DNA from: Clostridium ganghwense
Lineage (GTDB): Bacteria; Bacillota; Clostridia; Clostridiales; Clostridiaceae
Assembly: GCF_026735165.1 (NCBI RefSeq)
Contig: NZ_JAPQES010000001.1
Span: 620,001-684,000 of the forward strand
Length of the DNA stretch: 64,000 bases
Direction: 5' to 3'
In this document: positions 18,351 to 26,790 of the stretch, piece by piece
How the letters are laid out: the number at the start of each line of letters is the position of its first letter
Position numbering within the stretch: the stretch's first letter is position 1
The notes under the pieces: generated by a model
Told to the model about the DNA's origin: nothing
Database searches by the model: none
Seen by the model: the letters and a program-made list of their open reading frames with translations, nothing else
Made by a program: the position numbers and the translations under genes

Positions 18351-18407
18351 TTAACCCACCTTACCTTTTATAAAGAATAATTCAATACCTCTTATACCCA
18401 CTTTTAC

Positions 18408-19076
18408 TTAGATATTTTCCTCATTATTCTTATATTTAGCCAATTCAGCTTCTAAGTCCATATCCATTTCTAATTTTTCAAACTCGTCATCCAAAGATAA
18501 AGAATTATCTTTTAGTTCAGCAAGACCTTCAGCTAAGGATTCTTTCTTTTGAATTTTTCTTTCAATGTTATCTATATTAATACTGTTATTTCCAGCATCA
18601 ACATTGGCTAAAATTTCATTTACCTTTTGTGTTGCTTCTGCATTGTTTAATCTTGCTGCTGCTTCATCTCTATATTGTCTTGTTTTTACTATTTCTTCTT
18701 CTAAATCCCTTAATCTTTTCTTTAATTGTTCAGCTTTAATTTTAGACTCTTCATAAGATTTTTTTAAACTTTGACATCTTTTATCTGCATCTAATTTTCG
18801 TTGTAGAGCTTTTTTAGCTAATTCTTCATTATTTTTAGTTAATGCTAATTTTATCTTTCCATCATAATCCTGTGATTCTTTTTTAGCCTCTTCTAATTTC
18901 TTTTTTATCTCATGGTAATTTCCTAATACTTGTGCAGAAGACAATTTAGCCTTATTCAAATTCTGTTCCATCTCTTTTATTTTTAAATCTAAAAGTTCAA
19001 TAGGATTTTCCACTTTATCTAGTGTAGCATTTGCCTTTCCTTTGATTATATTACTTACTCTCTCAAAAAAACCCAT
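18408..19076 (-). CDS. pspA: PspA/IM30 family envelope-stress protein
   Basis: The 222-residue protein is almost wholly coiled-coil after an N-terminal amphipathic segment (MGFFERVSNIIKGKANATLDKVENPIELLDLKIKEME in outline), as in PspA/Vipp1. The family is ESCRT-III-like and assembles on stressed membranes to preserve integrity. The hydrophobic first helix would bind lipid. Length and heptad content are typical. The start follows AAGGAGGG. It is first of three same-strand genes; the following Cys-rich and Ser-rich genes may be its partners. There is no PspF-type regulator nearby. Confidence 0.9.
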   Translation of the reverse strand: MGFFERVSNIIKGKANATLDKVENPIELLDLKIKEMEQNLNKAKLSSAQVLGNYHEIKKKLEEAKKESQDYDGKIKLALTKNNEELAKKALQRKLDADKRCQSLKKSYEESKIKAEQLKKRLRDLEEEIVKTRQYRDEAAARLNNAEATQKVNEILANVDAGNNSINIDNIERKIQKKESLAEGLAELKDNSLSLDDEFEKLEMDMDLEAELAKYKNNEENI

Positions 19077-19465
19077 TATAAGTCCCTCCTTAAATTTTTA
19101 ACAAGAATATACTTTTACTTTTTGTACATTCTTTAATTAACATTAAATGCAAAATAATATATATGCATGCAATATATATTATAATTGCCCTATGTTAAAA
19201 AGTATACATAAAAGTAATATTTGACTTTTATGTTTTTTATGTGTTTTATGTGAAAAATATAGTTATAAAATACCTTTTATTTAATATTAAATGTATTAAT
19301 TCCCGTAACAATTTGAACTTTTTTATATCTAATCTTTCATTCATTTTAAGCTTCTTATATAATATAATTAAGAACTATTATTTCTTTTACTTAGATTAAT
19401 ATTTTTATAAATTTCATTCTAATTTTGATTAATTAAATATTATAGCGTTGGAAAGGATTTAATAT
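19077..19465. other. AT-rich divergent intergenic region
   Basis: About 390 bp separate pspA (minus) and the sortase gene (plus). It is extremely AT-rich, with an alternating-TA near-palindrome around GCATGC (about 19150-19185). No ORF, RNA gene or riboswitch was recognised. It presumably holds both promoters. Confidence 0.6.
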
Positions 19466-20110
19466 ATGAAAAAAACTTCTACTTTGTTCAAAATCTTTAT
19501 TTTAATCTTTATCTTATCTTTGATTATTATAGGCATCTCTATATATAAGATTACCCACAGCAGTAATGAAATAAAAAAAAGTATTGAGATATGGGAGCAT
19601 AAAGAGATTACAAAAAAATCTTCTAAATTAATAAACTTTAAAGATTCCTCTGACACAAATAATTTAGTTACAGATAAAAAGCTACTTCCAGTACAATATA
19701 AAACTGAACCAACGAAATCTGAAGTTATTGGTAAACTAACTATAACAAGTACTAAAGAAATTCTTCCTATTATTTATGGAACCTCTGACTCTGATTTAGA
19801 AAAAGGGGTTGGTTTATATACATCTACATCTTTACCTGGTGAAAATGGCAATTGTCTTTTATTCGGACATAGAGATGGTGCTTTTAAAGGCTTAAAGAAT
19901 ATTAAATTGGATGATAAAATTTTCATAGAAACCTCTGTAGGTAAACTTGTTTACAAAGTTATAGATACTAAAATTACACTTCCAAATGATCCTGAAATAC
20001 TGAAATCTTATGATGAACCTATGTTAACTTTGGTAACATGCTATCCTTTTAATTACATTGGATCAGCTCCAAAGCGCTTCATTGTAACTGCTGAACTGAT
20101 TGTAAATTAA
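19466..20110 (+). CDS. Class D-type sortase
   Basis: The 214-residue protein has an N-terminal signal-anchor (residues about 8-27) and an extracellular sortase barrel (about 85-214). The catalytic triad is visible: His in LFGHRDGAFKGL (about 131), Cys in LTLVTCYPF (about 191) and Arg in APKRFIV (about 205). Sortases cut the LPXTG Thr-Gly bond and attach surface proteins to the cell wall or to each other. The likely client is the LPKTG adhesin 1.1 kb downstream on the other strand. Class D is judged from size and the TLVTCYPF motif. The start follows GGAAAGGA. Confidence 0.88.
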   Translation: MKKTSTLFKIFILIFILSLIIIGISIYKITHSSNEIKKSIEIWEHKEITKKSSKLINFKDSSDTNNLVTDKKLLPVQYKTEPTKSEVIGKLTITSTKEILPIIYGTSDSDLEKGVGLYTSTSLPGENGNCLLFGHRDGAFKGLKNIKLDDKIFIETSVGKLVYKVIDTKITLPNDPEILKSYDEPMLTLVTCYPFNYIGSAPKRFIVTAELIVN

Positions 20111-20120
20111 TTTTGTATAA

Positions 20121-20149
20121 ATAAAAAGGAGCTTTAACAGCTCCTTATT
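20121..20149. terminator. Bidirectional terminator between sortase and transglutaminase genes
   Basis: An 8-bp stem AAGGAGCT/AGCTCCTT (20126-20133 with 20139-20146) is flanked by A and T runs on both sides, placed between convergent genes. Confidence 0.8.
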
Positions 20150-21007
20150 TTAATATTGTTTTATTTTTTTATAACTTACAGAAGATTTACACATGCTAAC
20201 TTTTACATTAGCTTCTTTAGCCTGTGAATCGTAAGAAGTATCTACAATAACCCATCTACCATTTATAAAAACTTCATTCCATGCATGATATCCTTTAACA
20301 TTTGATGAATTACCCATTACAAGTTTTGCAGGAATCCCTATACTTCTTAACATTCCAGCGTAAGTTGAAGCAAAATCATAACATATACCTAACTTAGAAT
20401 CTATTACTGAATCAATATTAGGTACATAGCCATTCTTTACATTTTTAGCTTTATTGCTATCATATTTGATATTACTAACAATATAGTCATAGATAGCTTT
20501 AGCTTTATCTTCATCATTTTTTAATCCATTAGTCAATTGTTTAGCTTTACTAACAGTAGTAGTTGTATTCTTCCAATTTACTAATTTAATAGAATTTAAG
20601 TAAACAGAATTTTCATCTTTTAGCTTCACATTAATAGTCCATGATTTAATACTTTTATATTTAGTTTCTCTTGTATTTTCAAATAAAGTTACTTTATATT
20701 TTCCTGATCCTGATTGAAGTGGAAAGCTTTCGTAATTTGCATTTCCTTTGAAATTATAATAGTAATTATTACTATCTTTTTTTATACCTATCTTCATCTT
20801 ATTTCCACTAGTATTAGCAAATTTTATCTTTATAGAACCTTTATTTTTTTCACTTTCATCTAATTTCGGTTCATTAATTAATTTGTTTTTAGCGCTTTCT
20901 ACTTGATTATTTTCATCATATAACATTTTACTCAAAGCAACATCATAGTTAAACAATAGAGAGTAAAAGACTGTTAAACAAACAAATAATCCTATTTTTT
21001 TGAACAT
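20150..21007 (-). CDS. Secreted transglutaminase-like protein under c-di-GMP-I riboswitch
   Basis: The 285-residue exported protein has an N-terminal signal or anchor (MFKKIGLFVCLTVFYSLLF) and a beta-rich domain (about 55-145) with KYKVTLFENTRETKYKSIKSW. It is followed by a transglutaminase-like papain fold (about 155-280) with the triad Cys in GICYDFAS, His in GYHAWNEVF and Asp in WVIVDTSYD. Such domains act as proteases, peptidoglycan-linked hydrolases or cross-linkers; which one is unknown. The ATG at 21007 is chosen because GGGGGAG lies just upstream, directly abutting the c-di-GMP-I aptamer. Its neighbours, a sortase and an LPXTG adhesin, suggest the enzyme works on surface proteins. Confidence 0.85.
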   Translation of the reverse strand: MFKKIGLFVCLTVFYSLLFNYDVALSKMLYDENNQVESAKNKLINEPKLDESEKNKGSIKIKFANTSGNKMKIGIKKDSNNYYYNFKGNANYESFPLQSGSGKYKVTLFENTRETKYKSIKSWTINVKLKDENSVYLNSIKLVNWKNTTTTVSKAKQLTNGLKNDEDKAKAIYDYIVSNIKYDSNKAKNVKNGYVPNIDSVIDSKLGICYDFASTYAGMLRSIGIPAKLVMGNSSNVKGYHAWNEVFINGRWVIVDTSYDSQAKEANVKVSMCKSSVSYKKIKQY

Positions 21008-21017
21008 AAATAACTCC

Positions 21018-21106
21018 CCCTTCGGTAACTGGCTGCCACACATATATTATGTAAGGCCCTATAGCTTTGCGTCCTATACTTTCGTATAGTTTGCTATTAT
21101 CGGTAG
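21018..21106 (-). promoter_or_regulatory. Cyclic-di-GMP-I (GEMM-I) riboswitch
   Basis: The minus strand reads ATAGCAAACTATACGAAAG, TATAGGACGCAAAGCTAT, AGGGCC, then GGCAGCCAGTTACCGA. These are the diagnostic GEMM-I elements: AGCAAA, GNRA-type loop, GGACGCAAAGC and the GGNAGCCAGGTTACCG-type second hairpin. The 3' end of the aptamer directly abuts the ribosome binding site GGGGGAG of the transglutaminase gene, and no terminator hairpin lies between. Control is therefore probably translational. Confidence 0.92.
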
Positions 21107-21138
21107 AAAGTTTTTCAACTTACTTTTAATTTAATTTT

Positions 21139-21167
21139 ATTATACATATTTTTTATCATTTCGTAAA
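21139..21167 (-). promoter_or_regulatory. Probable promoter of the c-di-GMP-I transcript
   Basis: On the minus strand TTTACG and TATAAT are separated by 17 bp, placing the start about 25-30 nt upstream of the aptamer. Confidence 0.6.
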
Positions 21168-21202
21168 TACTTTTCATAATTTTACAAAATTTATGTTTAA
21201 AT

Positions 21203-21247
21203 CAAAAGGTGTAATAATAGACATTAAAATCTAATATTACACCCTTT
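21203..21247 (-). terminator. Intrinsic terminator after the LPXTG adhesin gene
   Basis: An imperfect 18-bp stem (AAAGGGTGTAATATTAGA with TCTATTATTACACCTTTT on the minus strand) is followed by a T-rich stretch. Confidence 0.7.
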
Positions 21248-21259
21248 AATCAAATTATT

Positions 21260-24200
21260 TTACTTAGTATTAAATTTTCTTTTGCGTCTATCAATTATTA
21301 TGAATAAAATACTTGTTACAAACATGCATATACCAATTAGCAATAAATTAAAATCTTCTGTTCCTGTTTTCGGTAAATTAATTGCATTATTTGATGTATT
21401 ATTTTTTTTAATGTTAGCCGGTGATAATGGAATTTCTTCATTTTCAATATTTACTTTATTTTCAGCCGTACCTAATGGAGTTTCTTCATCTTGAATGTCT
21501 TCTTCATTTTCAGCTGTCCCCAATGGTGTTTCTTCATCTTCAATATCTACTTCTGTATCATCTTTTTGATTATTACCAGATTCATCTCCAATTGATGGTT
21601 GTTTTACATTATCAGTACCTTTATCATGATTTTTATCTTTATCATAATTTTCATTTTTATCATGATTTTTGTTTTTATTTTTATGATTATGTTTTACCCT
21701 TTGCGCACATCCAAAGTCTACATCATCTTTTACTTGTCCTTCTGATACTGATACCTTCACACTATTATCTAATGTTCTATCTATCTCGAAGGTTTCTTCT
21801 AGTCCTTCTGGTAATGTTACTGGATCTATAGTTACTGTATAGTCACCTGATTCAAGATTTTCAAAAGCATATTTGCCGTTATCATCTGTTAGTGTTATTG
21901 TTTTAATTCCAGATTTATCTGTCAATATCACTTTAACATTTGATATGCCAATTTCATCTGAGTCTTGTATTCCATTTCTATCTTTATCATTCCATACGGT
22001 ATCACCGATTGATGCTGTTTTTTTATTATCATCATTGTTATCATTGTTATTGTTATCTTCTGTTGATTCTTTTGTTTTTACATATCCAAAATCCACATCA
22101 TCTTTTGCTTGTCCCTGTGATACTGTTACACTTACACTATTATCTAAGGTTCCATCTAATTCAAAGGTTTCTTTCATTTCACTTGGTAATGTTTCTGAAT
22201 CAATAGTCACAGTGTAATTTCCTGATAAAAGATTATTAAAAATATATTTTCCATCTGCATCCGTTACTGTTTCTACTTTACTTCCTTTGCTATCTATTAA
22301 AATTACTTTAACATTTGCAATACCTTCTTCGTCTAAATCCTGCACTTGATCTTCATCTTTATCGTTCCATAAAGTATCTCCTATAGAACTCCCACCTCTA
22401 TCTATTACTTTAATACAAACATCATTTGATTCAACAAGTGCATCAATCTCACTAACTCTTCCAGTAAATCTATTGGTATATATATCTCCCCCTCTATTCC
22501 CACTAGGTTGTAAAACAAGATTTATTGATCTAGTAGGTTCATTTTGAGGAAATTCTGCTGCTGAAATTTTAATTGCAGTTACAGATTCATCTGGAATTAC
22601 TCCTCTTTCAACCCAATTTACTCCTCCTACAATGTTAGGATCTGAACTTATACTTTCTGGAGATGCATCTGTAACTAAAAACGTTTCTTCATTACTTCCA
22701 GAAATACTTTTTAATTTATAAGACCCTGTATAATTTGTATTCGGTCTTCTACCATCACCTTTGTATGGTAATATTTCTATAAAATCAAAATTTTTCAAAG
22801 TCTTATCTGTTAGTTGGAAATACTTCAGTGTATAAGATAAATCTTCTCCAACTTCAACTAATTCCTTATCTACTGTTTTATAGATTCCCCAAGCTCTATC
22901 ATTACTAATAGTAATACTTTTTTGTGATGTTCTAGATAATTCTCTACTAACATCTGTTGATGTACTGATAACTACCTTATTGTTTAAGCTTGTCATATTT
23001 TTAACATCTATATCACTTACTGCATCATATGTTATATCATCAATAGCTTCATTAATTGGAAGATTTCCTAAATCCCATGTTAAAGTAGTAGTTCCATCTG
23101 CATTTTTAGTAGTTAAAGGCTCGAATGTAGAATCTCCCTTTTTAGCTGAGCTTTCAACATATGTTAAACCAGCGGGTAATATCTCTACTATCTTTGCATT
23201 TTGAGCATTTCCATAGTTTCCTGGAGGGTCTGCCGTAAGAGTGGACTGAATAGTATATTTAACAGTATCTCCTGCCCTAATAGTATTCTTATCTGATTGT
23301 ATTGATGTACGAGCTAATGCTCCCGTAACGGTAAGTCTATCAGATTTATAATCTCTATTAGCATTATTTTCAGGATCATATGCCGAATGTCTCCATTGCC
23401 CATTATTTAACTCATTAGCCTTGATAGATAAAAAGCTTGGAACTATAGTTCCTAGTGGTTTATCTTTTAGCCTCATATATACTTTTAATTCAATATAAGT
23501 TTTAGCTGGAACTGCTTTTCCATCCTTCATTCTTATACGTATCTTTGATATAGGTCCTGGAGCATCATTTATATTTGTATACCATCCTCCAGTTGAATCT
23601 GAATCTTCTCCAGTTGAATCTCTTTGTTCTGTCCAATCGTCATATCCAGAGTCTCCACTAGCTCCACCTACTCCATATTCAACTAAAATATCATCATTAG
23701 ACACTCCTTCAATCCAATCAAAAGCATGGGCTATTCCTGAAGACTTTTCAACTAATTCTACCAAATTAGGATCAAACTTACTTACTGCTATTAAATCTGT
23801 GACTGGTATAAAACCTCTATTTTCAAGTCTTATTTTTGTTCTAAACTCTGCTCCTGCTACAAGAACTCCATTGTAGTCCCATATGTCACCTTCTTCAGCA
23901 GGAAGCGCCTGTCCATTTTTATCATTATAATACTCATCATAAGCGAAATCTGCATTGCCACTTGGTTTGAGAATTTTTTTAGTATCTGTATTGTTTTCAA
24001 GTGGTTCTTTGCCATCTCCAAAGTTTGATTGACCACTTACTGCATTTGGATCAAAATTTTTATAAGAAATTTGAATCTCTGTCTCACCAACTGGTATCTC
24101 ATCTGCTGGTATCCAAAATACCAAATAACCTGAAACTACATACTTATCTTCTAAAGATATTACATCTCCACTTGAATATTCACTAGGAGTATGGTTACCA

Positions 24201-25162
24201 CTCAAATCTGCACCAGATATAGCTATCTTAACATCTTCTCCTGGAGCAGATTGTGTTGCTGTAAAATCACCTGAATTTGTTACTCCATTCTCTTTTCCAC
24301 CTTGTCCGTATGGTGTGATATAATTGGTTTCATTATCTCCATTTGGAGCAACTGCTTTTTTCCAATCATACAGTCTAGGATGAAGTCCAAGACTTCTAAG
24401 CTGAGATAAGTCAACATCAAACTTTAAATCTTCATTTACATGTTCACTACCTTTACCATCTTTTATTAGTACTTCTATTGTTGAATACACTAAAAGTCCC
24501 ATTTCATTAAATGGTCCTAATGCTGGTCTTGTATCATAACAATTCAAAGCTAAATCTAATTTTGGAAATGCAGAAACTGTTATACTATCACTACTGGCAC
24601 TTGCAGCTGCAGCATTACTAGCTGAAAAGTTTACCTCTAATTCAAACGTTTGTCCATTTGCTGCTGTTCCTAAAACCTTAGCAGTTGGTGAAAAACTATA
24701 TGCAGTTCCTCCATCCCTATCTCCTAAATTGTATGTAAATGTTCGTCCTTCATTAGAAATTGTAAGGCCTGGATATAAATTTTCCAAATTTGTATCCCAA
24801 ATAGCAACTGGTTCTCCATTTACCTCTGTTAAAGTTGCTGTTAAAATACAATCTTTTGCAACTGAACCTGCTGGATTTATCCAATAATCTATAGTATAAC
24901 CTACTGTATCCAAAGTTCTTACATAACTGTCATTTACACTATAATCATCCCCTGGTGGACAAAAATCTGGCGTGGCATTACCCGTTGTATTAAAAGGTTC
25001 TGTACCCGTAATTATTTCTTTCTTTATACTAACTGATAAACTGTTAGGATCTTGTAGCTCTTGTGCAAATACTGTACTAGTAAAACAAGGCATAATCAGT
25101 TGTATCACTAGTGAAAATATAATAATAAAAGATATTTTACACTTGTCAATATATCTAATCAT
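21260..25162 (-). CDS. LPXTG-anchored SdrD-like surface protein under c-di-GMP-II riboswitch
   Basis: The 1300-residue exported protein has a signal peptide (about 1-34, ending VFAQ) and a large beta-rich region (about 35-620). A DUF11-like isopeptide or Ig-type domain follows (about 628-740; SDKNTIRAGDTVKYTI, VEILPAGLTYVESS). Two SdrD B-type repeats (about 925-1030 and 1045-1145) start SIGDTLWNDKDEDQVQD and SIGDTVWNDKDRNGIQD, with EF-hand-like Asp clusters that bind calcium. A charged Lys/Asn/His/Asp linker precedes three ETPLGTAEN-like repeats and a sorting signal with LPKTG at about 1263, a hydrophobic helix and RRKRK. It should be fixed to the wall by sortase, probably the class D enzyme nearby, as an adhesin. 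Codon use matches its neighbours. Confidence 0.92.
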   Translation of the reverse strand: MIRYIDKCKISFIIIFSLVIQLIMPCFTSTVFAQELQDPNSLSVSIKKEIITGTEPFNTTGNATPDFCPPGDDYSVNDSYVRTLDTVGYTIDYWINPAGSVAKDCILTATLTEVNGEPVAIWDTNLENLYPGLTISNEGRTFTYNLGDRDGGTAYSFSPTAKVLGTAANGQTFELEVNFSASNAAAASASSDSITVSAFPKLDLALNCYDTRPALGPFNEMGLLVYSTIEVLIKDGKGSEHVNEDLKFDVDLSQLRSLGLHPRLYDWKKAVAPNGDNETNYITPYGQGGKENGVTNSGDFTATQSAPGEDVKIAISGADLSGNHTPSEYSSGDVISLEDKYVVSGYLVFWIPADEIPVGETEIQISYKNFDPNAVSGQSNFGDGKEPLENNTDTKKILKPSGNADFAYDEYYNDKNGQALPAEEGDIWDYNGVLVAGAEFRTKIRLENRGFIPVTDLIAVSKFDPNLVELVEKSSGIAHAFDWIEGVSNDDILVEYGVGGASGDSGYDDWTEQRDSTGEDSDSTGGWYTNINDAPGPISKIRIRMKDGKAVPAKTYIELKVYMRLKDKPLGTIVPSFLSIKANELNNGQWRHSAYDPENNANRDYKSDRLTVTGALARTSIQSDKNTIRAGDTVKYTIQSTLTADPPGNYGNAQNAKIVEILPAGLTYVESSAKKGDSTFEPLTTKNADGTTTLTWDLGNLPINEAIDDITYDAVSDIDVKNMTSLNNKVVISTSTDVSRELSRTSQKSITISNDRAWGIYKTVDKELVEVGEDLSYTLKYFQLTDKTLKNFDFIEILPYKGDGRRPNTNYTGSYKLKSISGSNEETFLVTDASPESISSDPNIVGGVNWVERGVIPDESVTAIKISAAEFPQNEPTRSINLVLQPSGNRGGDIYTNRFTGRVSEIDALVESNDVCIKVIDRGGSSIGDTLWNDKDEDQVQDLDEEGIANVKVILIDSKGSKVETVTDADGKYIFNNLLSGNYTVTIDSETLPSEMKETFELDGTLDNSVSVTVSQGQAKDDVDFGYVKTKESTEDNNNNDNNDDNKKTASIGDTVWNDKDRNGIQDSDEIGISNVKVILTDKSGIKTITLTDDNGKYAFENLESGDYTVTIDPVTLPEGLEETFEIDRTLDNSVKVSVSEGQVKDDVDFGCAQRVKHNHKNKNKNHDKNENYDKDKNHDKGTDNVKQPSIGDESGNNQKDDTEVDIEDEETPLGTAENEEDIQDEETPLGTAENKVNIENEEIPLSPANIKKNNTSNNAINLPKTGTEDFNLLLIGICMFVTSILFIIIDRRKRKFNTK

Positions 25163-25290
25163 TCATTCTCTCCTTTCTATACATTCTTTATTTAATATTT
25201 ATAATTTAAAAGATTAAAACTATTTGCTCCTATTACTTTTACCTCCCTTCTAAGTTCATTAAACCTATCTATTTTTTACTATTTTAGGAT

Positions 25291-25384
25291 ACAAAAAACG
25301 ACCATTTACAAAAATGGCCGGTTGCACTACTAACTCCCTATATACCAAGTGCCCACATACAGTACATAGTTCATCGTTTCCTCT
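25291..25384 (-). promoter_or_regulatory. Cyclic-di-GMP-II riboswitch with terminator
   Basis: The minus strand reads GGAAACGATGAA, then GGGCACTTG, then GAGTTAGTAGTGCAACCGGCC, the diagnostic conserved blocks of the c-di-GMP-II class. Directly after, an 8-bp stem (25299-25306 with 25311-25318) around a short loop is followed by TTTTTTG. Its 5' arm shares GGCC with the aptamer end, so ligand binding and termination should be mutually exclusive. The adhesin gene starts 130 bp downstream. By analogy with Clostridioides difficile adhesin genes this is likely an ON switch. Confidence 0.93.
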
Positions 25385-25416
25385 ATTGTTAAAAGTTATT
25401 ATATAGTTTTAAAACA

Positions 25417-25498
25417 AATAAAAACTGCTCCACAATATAAGGTACATAATATCTCTAACGATCAAGAAATAAATACCTTTTATTGTAGAGCAGTTAAA
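25417..25498 (-). repeat. Long imperfect hairpin upstream of the c-di-GMP-II leader
   Basis: A 22-nt arm starting AACTGCTC is matched by an inverted copy about 80 bp away with few mismatches. On the minus strand the second arm runs straight into TTTTTATTTGTTTT, so it may be the terminator of the response-regulator transcript. The 230 bp between it and that gene hold no ORF that I recognise. Confidence 0.55.
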
Positions 25499-25730
25499 GC
25501 TTACACAATCACAGATTGTTATCTTCAATTGCTTTCTACTTATATATTTAATTTTATTAATTACTCATTCATAATACTATACCTCAGAAGCTACTTAACT
25601 CATTTCTTCCGAAGCTTTTTAAAATATCTTTAATCAAATTATAAAACATTTGTTGTGCATTGTCAAATTTTAAAATTTCATGTCGTATTTCTATATTATA
25701 TATGTTTTTCAATTTAGTTTTTTATAATTT

Positions 25731-26516
25731 TCATCCTTTTTGAAAAGAAAAAATAAATTTATCATATCCTTCTTCTGAATTTGATTCAATTTTTTGTAGA
25801 TACACTCGAGTATTACAAAGAGTTGAAAATTTCTTTTCAATATCTTTTTGTGTTGCTTTATATAAAAAGTTTCGATTAAAATCTATCATTTTATAGTCAT
25901 ACCCATTGTCAATTAAATTTTCTTCCATTACTGTTAAACATCCAATCGCCTTAATTTCAATCTGATTTCCTTTTACCAGTACTTGGATTGTCCTAGCTCC
26001 CTTTCCTGTAATATCTTTTAAATAAATCCCACAGAGATTACGCATCATCTTTTCTAAATATCTTTTTTGTTCTTTAGTTAACAAATTTCCACCAGTAGCA
26101 ATATAGTTTTCTGTTTGTAAACGTAATCGTTTCTTCCCAATACGTAATAATACTTCTACTAATTCCTCTATATCTATGGGTTTAATAATATATTTTTCAA
26201 TTCCTACATCTACAGTCTTCAAAATACTTTTTGCATCATCTAAAGCAGAAGTAACAATAATAGAACAATCATTCTCTTTTTTTCTAATTTCTTCTGACAT
26301 TTCAATACCAGTCATATCTTCCATAACTAAATCTGTAATCACTATATCCGGCTGATACATTTCAAACTTACGTATTCCATCTTTTCCATTATCTGCAGTA
26401 TATAATTTTCCTACAATCTTTTTAATAGCCTCAGTAGTTACTTTTCTTGTAACTGGTTCATCTTCTACATACAAAATCGTCATACTTTGTAATATACTTT
26501 TTTCAAATTCTTTCAT
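25731..26516 (-). CDS. Response regulator with REC domain and DUF2294-like output
   Basis: The 261-residue protein has a receiver domain (about 11-130), with acidic pair E18/D19, phospho-acceptor D62 in VITDLVM, the Thr/Ser in IIVTSALDD and Lys in YIIKPI. Instead of a DNA-binding or GGDEF output it has a C-terminal domain (about 138-258), GKGARTIQVLVKGNQIEIKA then LTVMEENLIDNG. This resembles DUF2294, a small domain of unknown function found in Firmicutes. No sensor kinase is adjacent, so it is an orphan regulator. It lies upstream of the c-di-GMP-regulated adhesin and on the same strand, but with a terminator-like hairpin between. The output assignment is tentative. Confidence 0.75.
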   Translation of the reverse strand: MKEFEKSILQSMTILYVEDEPVTRKVTTEAIKKIVGKLYTADNGKDGIRKFEMYQPDIVITDLVMEDMTGIEMSEEIRKKENDCSIIVTSALDDAKSILKTVDVGIEKYIIKPIDIEELVEVLLRIGKKRLRLQTENYIATGGNLLTKEQKRYLEKMMRNLCGIYLKDITGKGARTIQVLVKGNQIEIKAIGCLTVMEENLIDNGYDYKMIDFNRNFLYKATQKDIEKKFSTLCNTRVYLQKIESNSEEGYDKFIFSFQKG

Positions 26517-26721
26517 TTTATATCACCCACCTATTAGCCTAAGTGAATATACACGTATGTTTATAACTATTATACTATATTAATATGAACATTCAACATT
26601 TTTTTGTTGAATTCTGTAGTTTTTTTCATATTTTTCCCTTTTATCTTAGAAATTTTAATATTATTTTTTTCATTTTAATAGAACTTTACATTTCTTAAGT
26701 CTATATCTTTTAAATTTAATT

Positions 26722-26753
26722 AAAGAAAAATAGAGGTATTTCTACCTCTATTC
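26722..26753 (-). terminator. Intrinsic terminator after the aminopeptidase gene
   Basis: A perfect 10-bp stem (26729-26738 with 26743-26752) around a 4-nt loop is followed on the minus strand by TTTTTCTTTA. Confidence 0.88.
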
Positions 26754-26790
26754 CAAATTGTTCAAAAATTCATATTGACTTGTGAATTTC

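Noticed and set aside
21421-22217. Plus-strand frames of 88-136 residues inside the adhesin gene
   Set aside because: They are antisense shadows of repetitive Asp/Glu/Lys-rich coding sequence, without ribosome binding sites.
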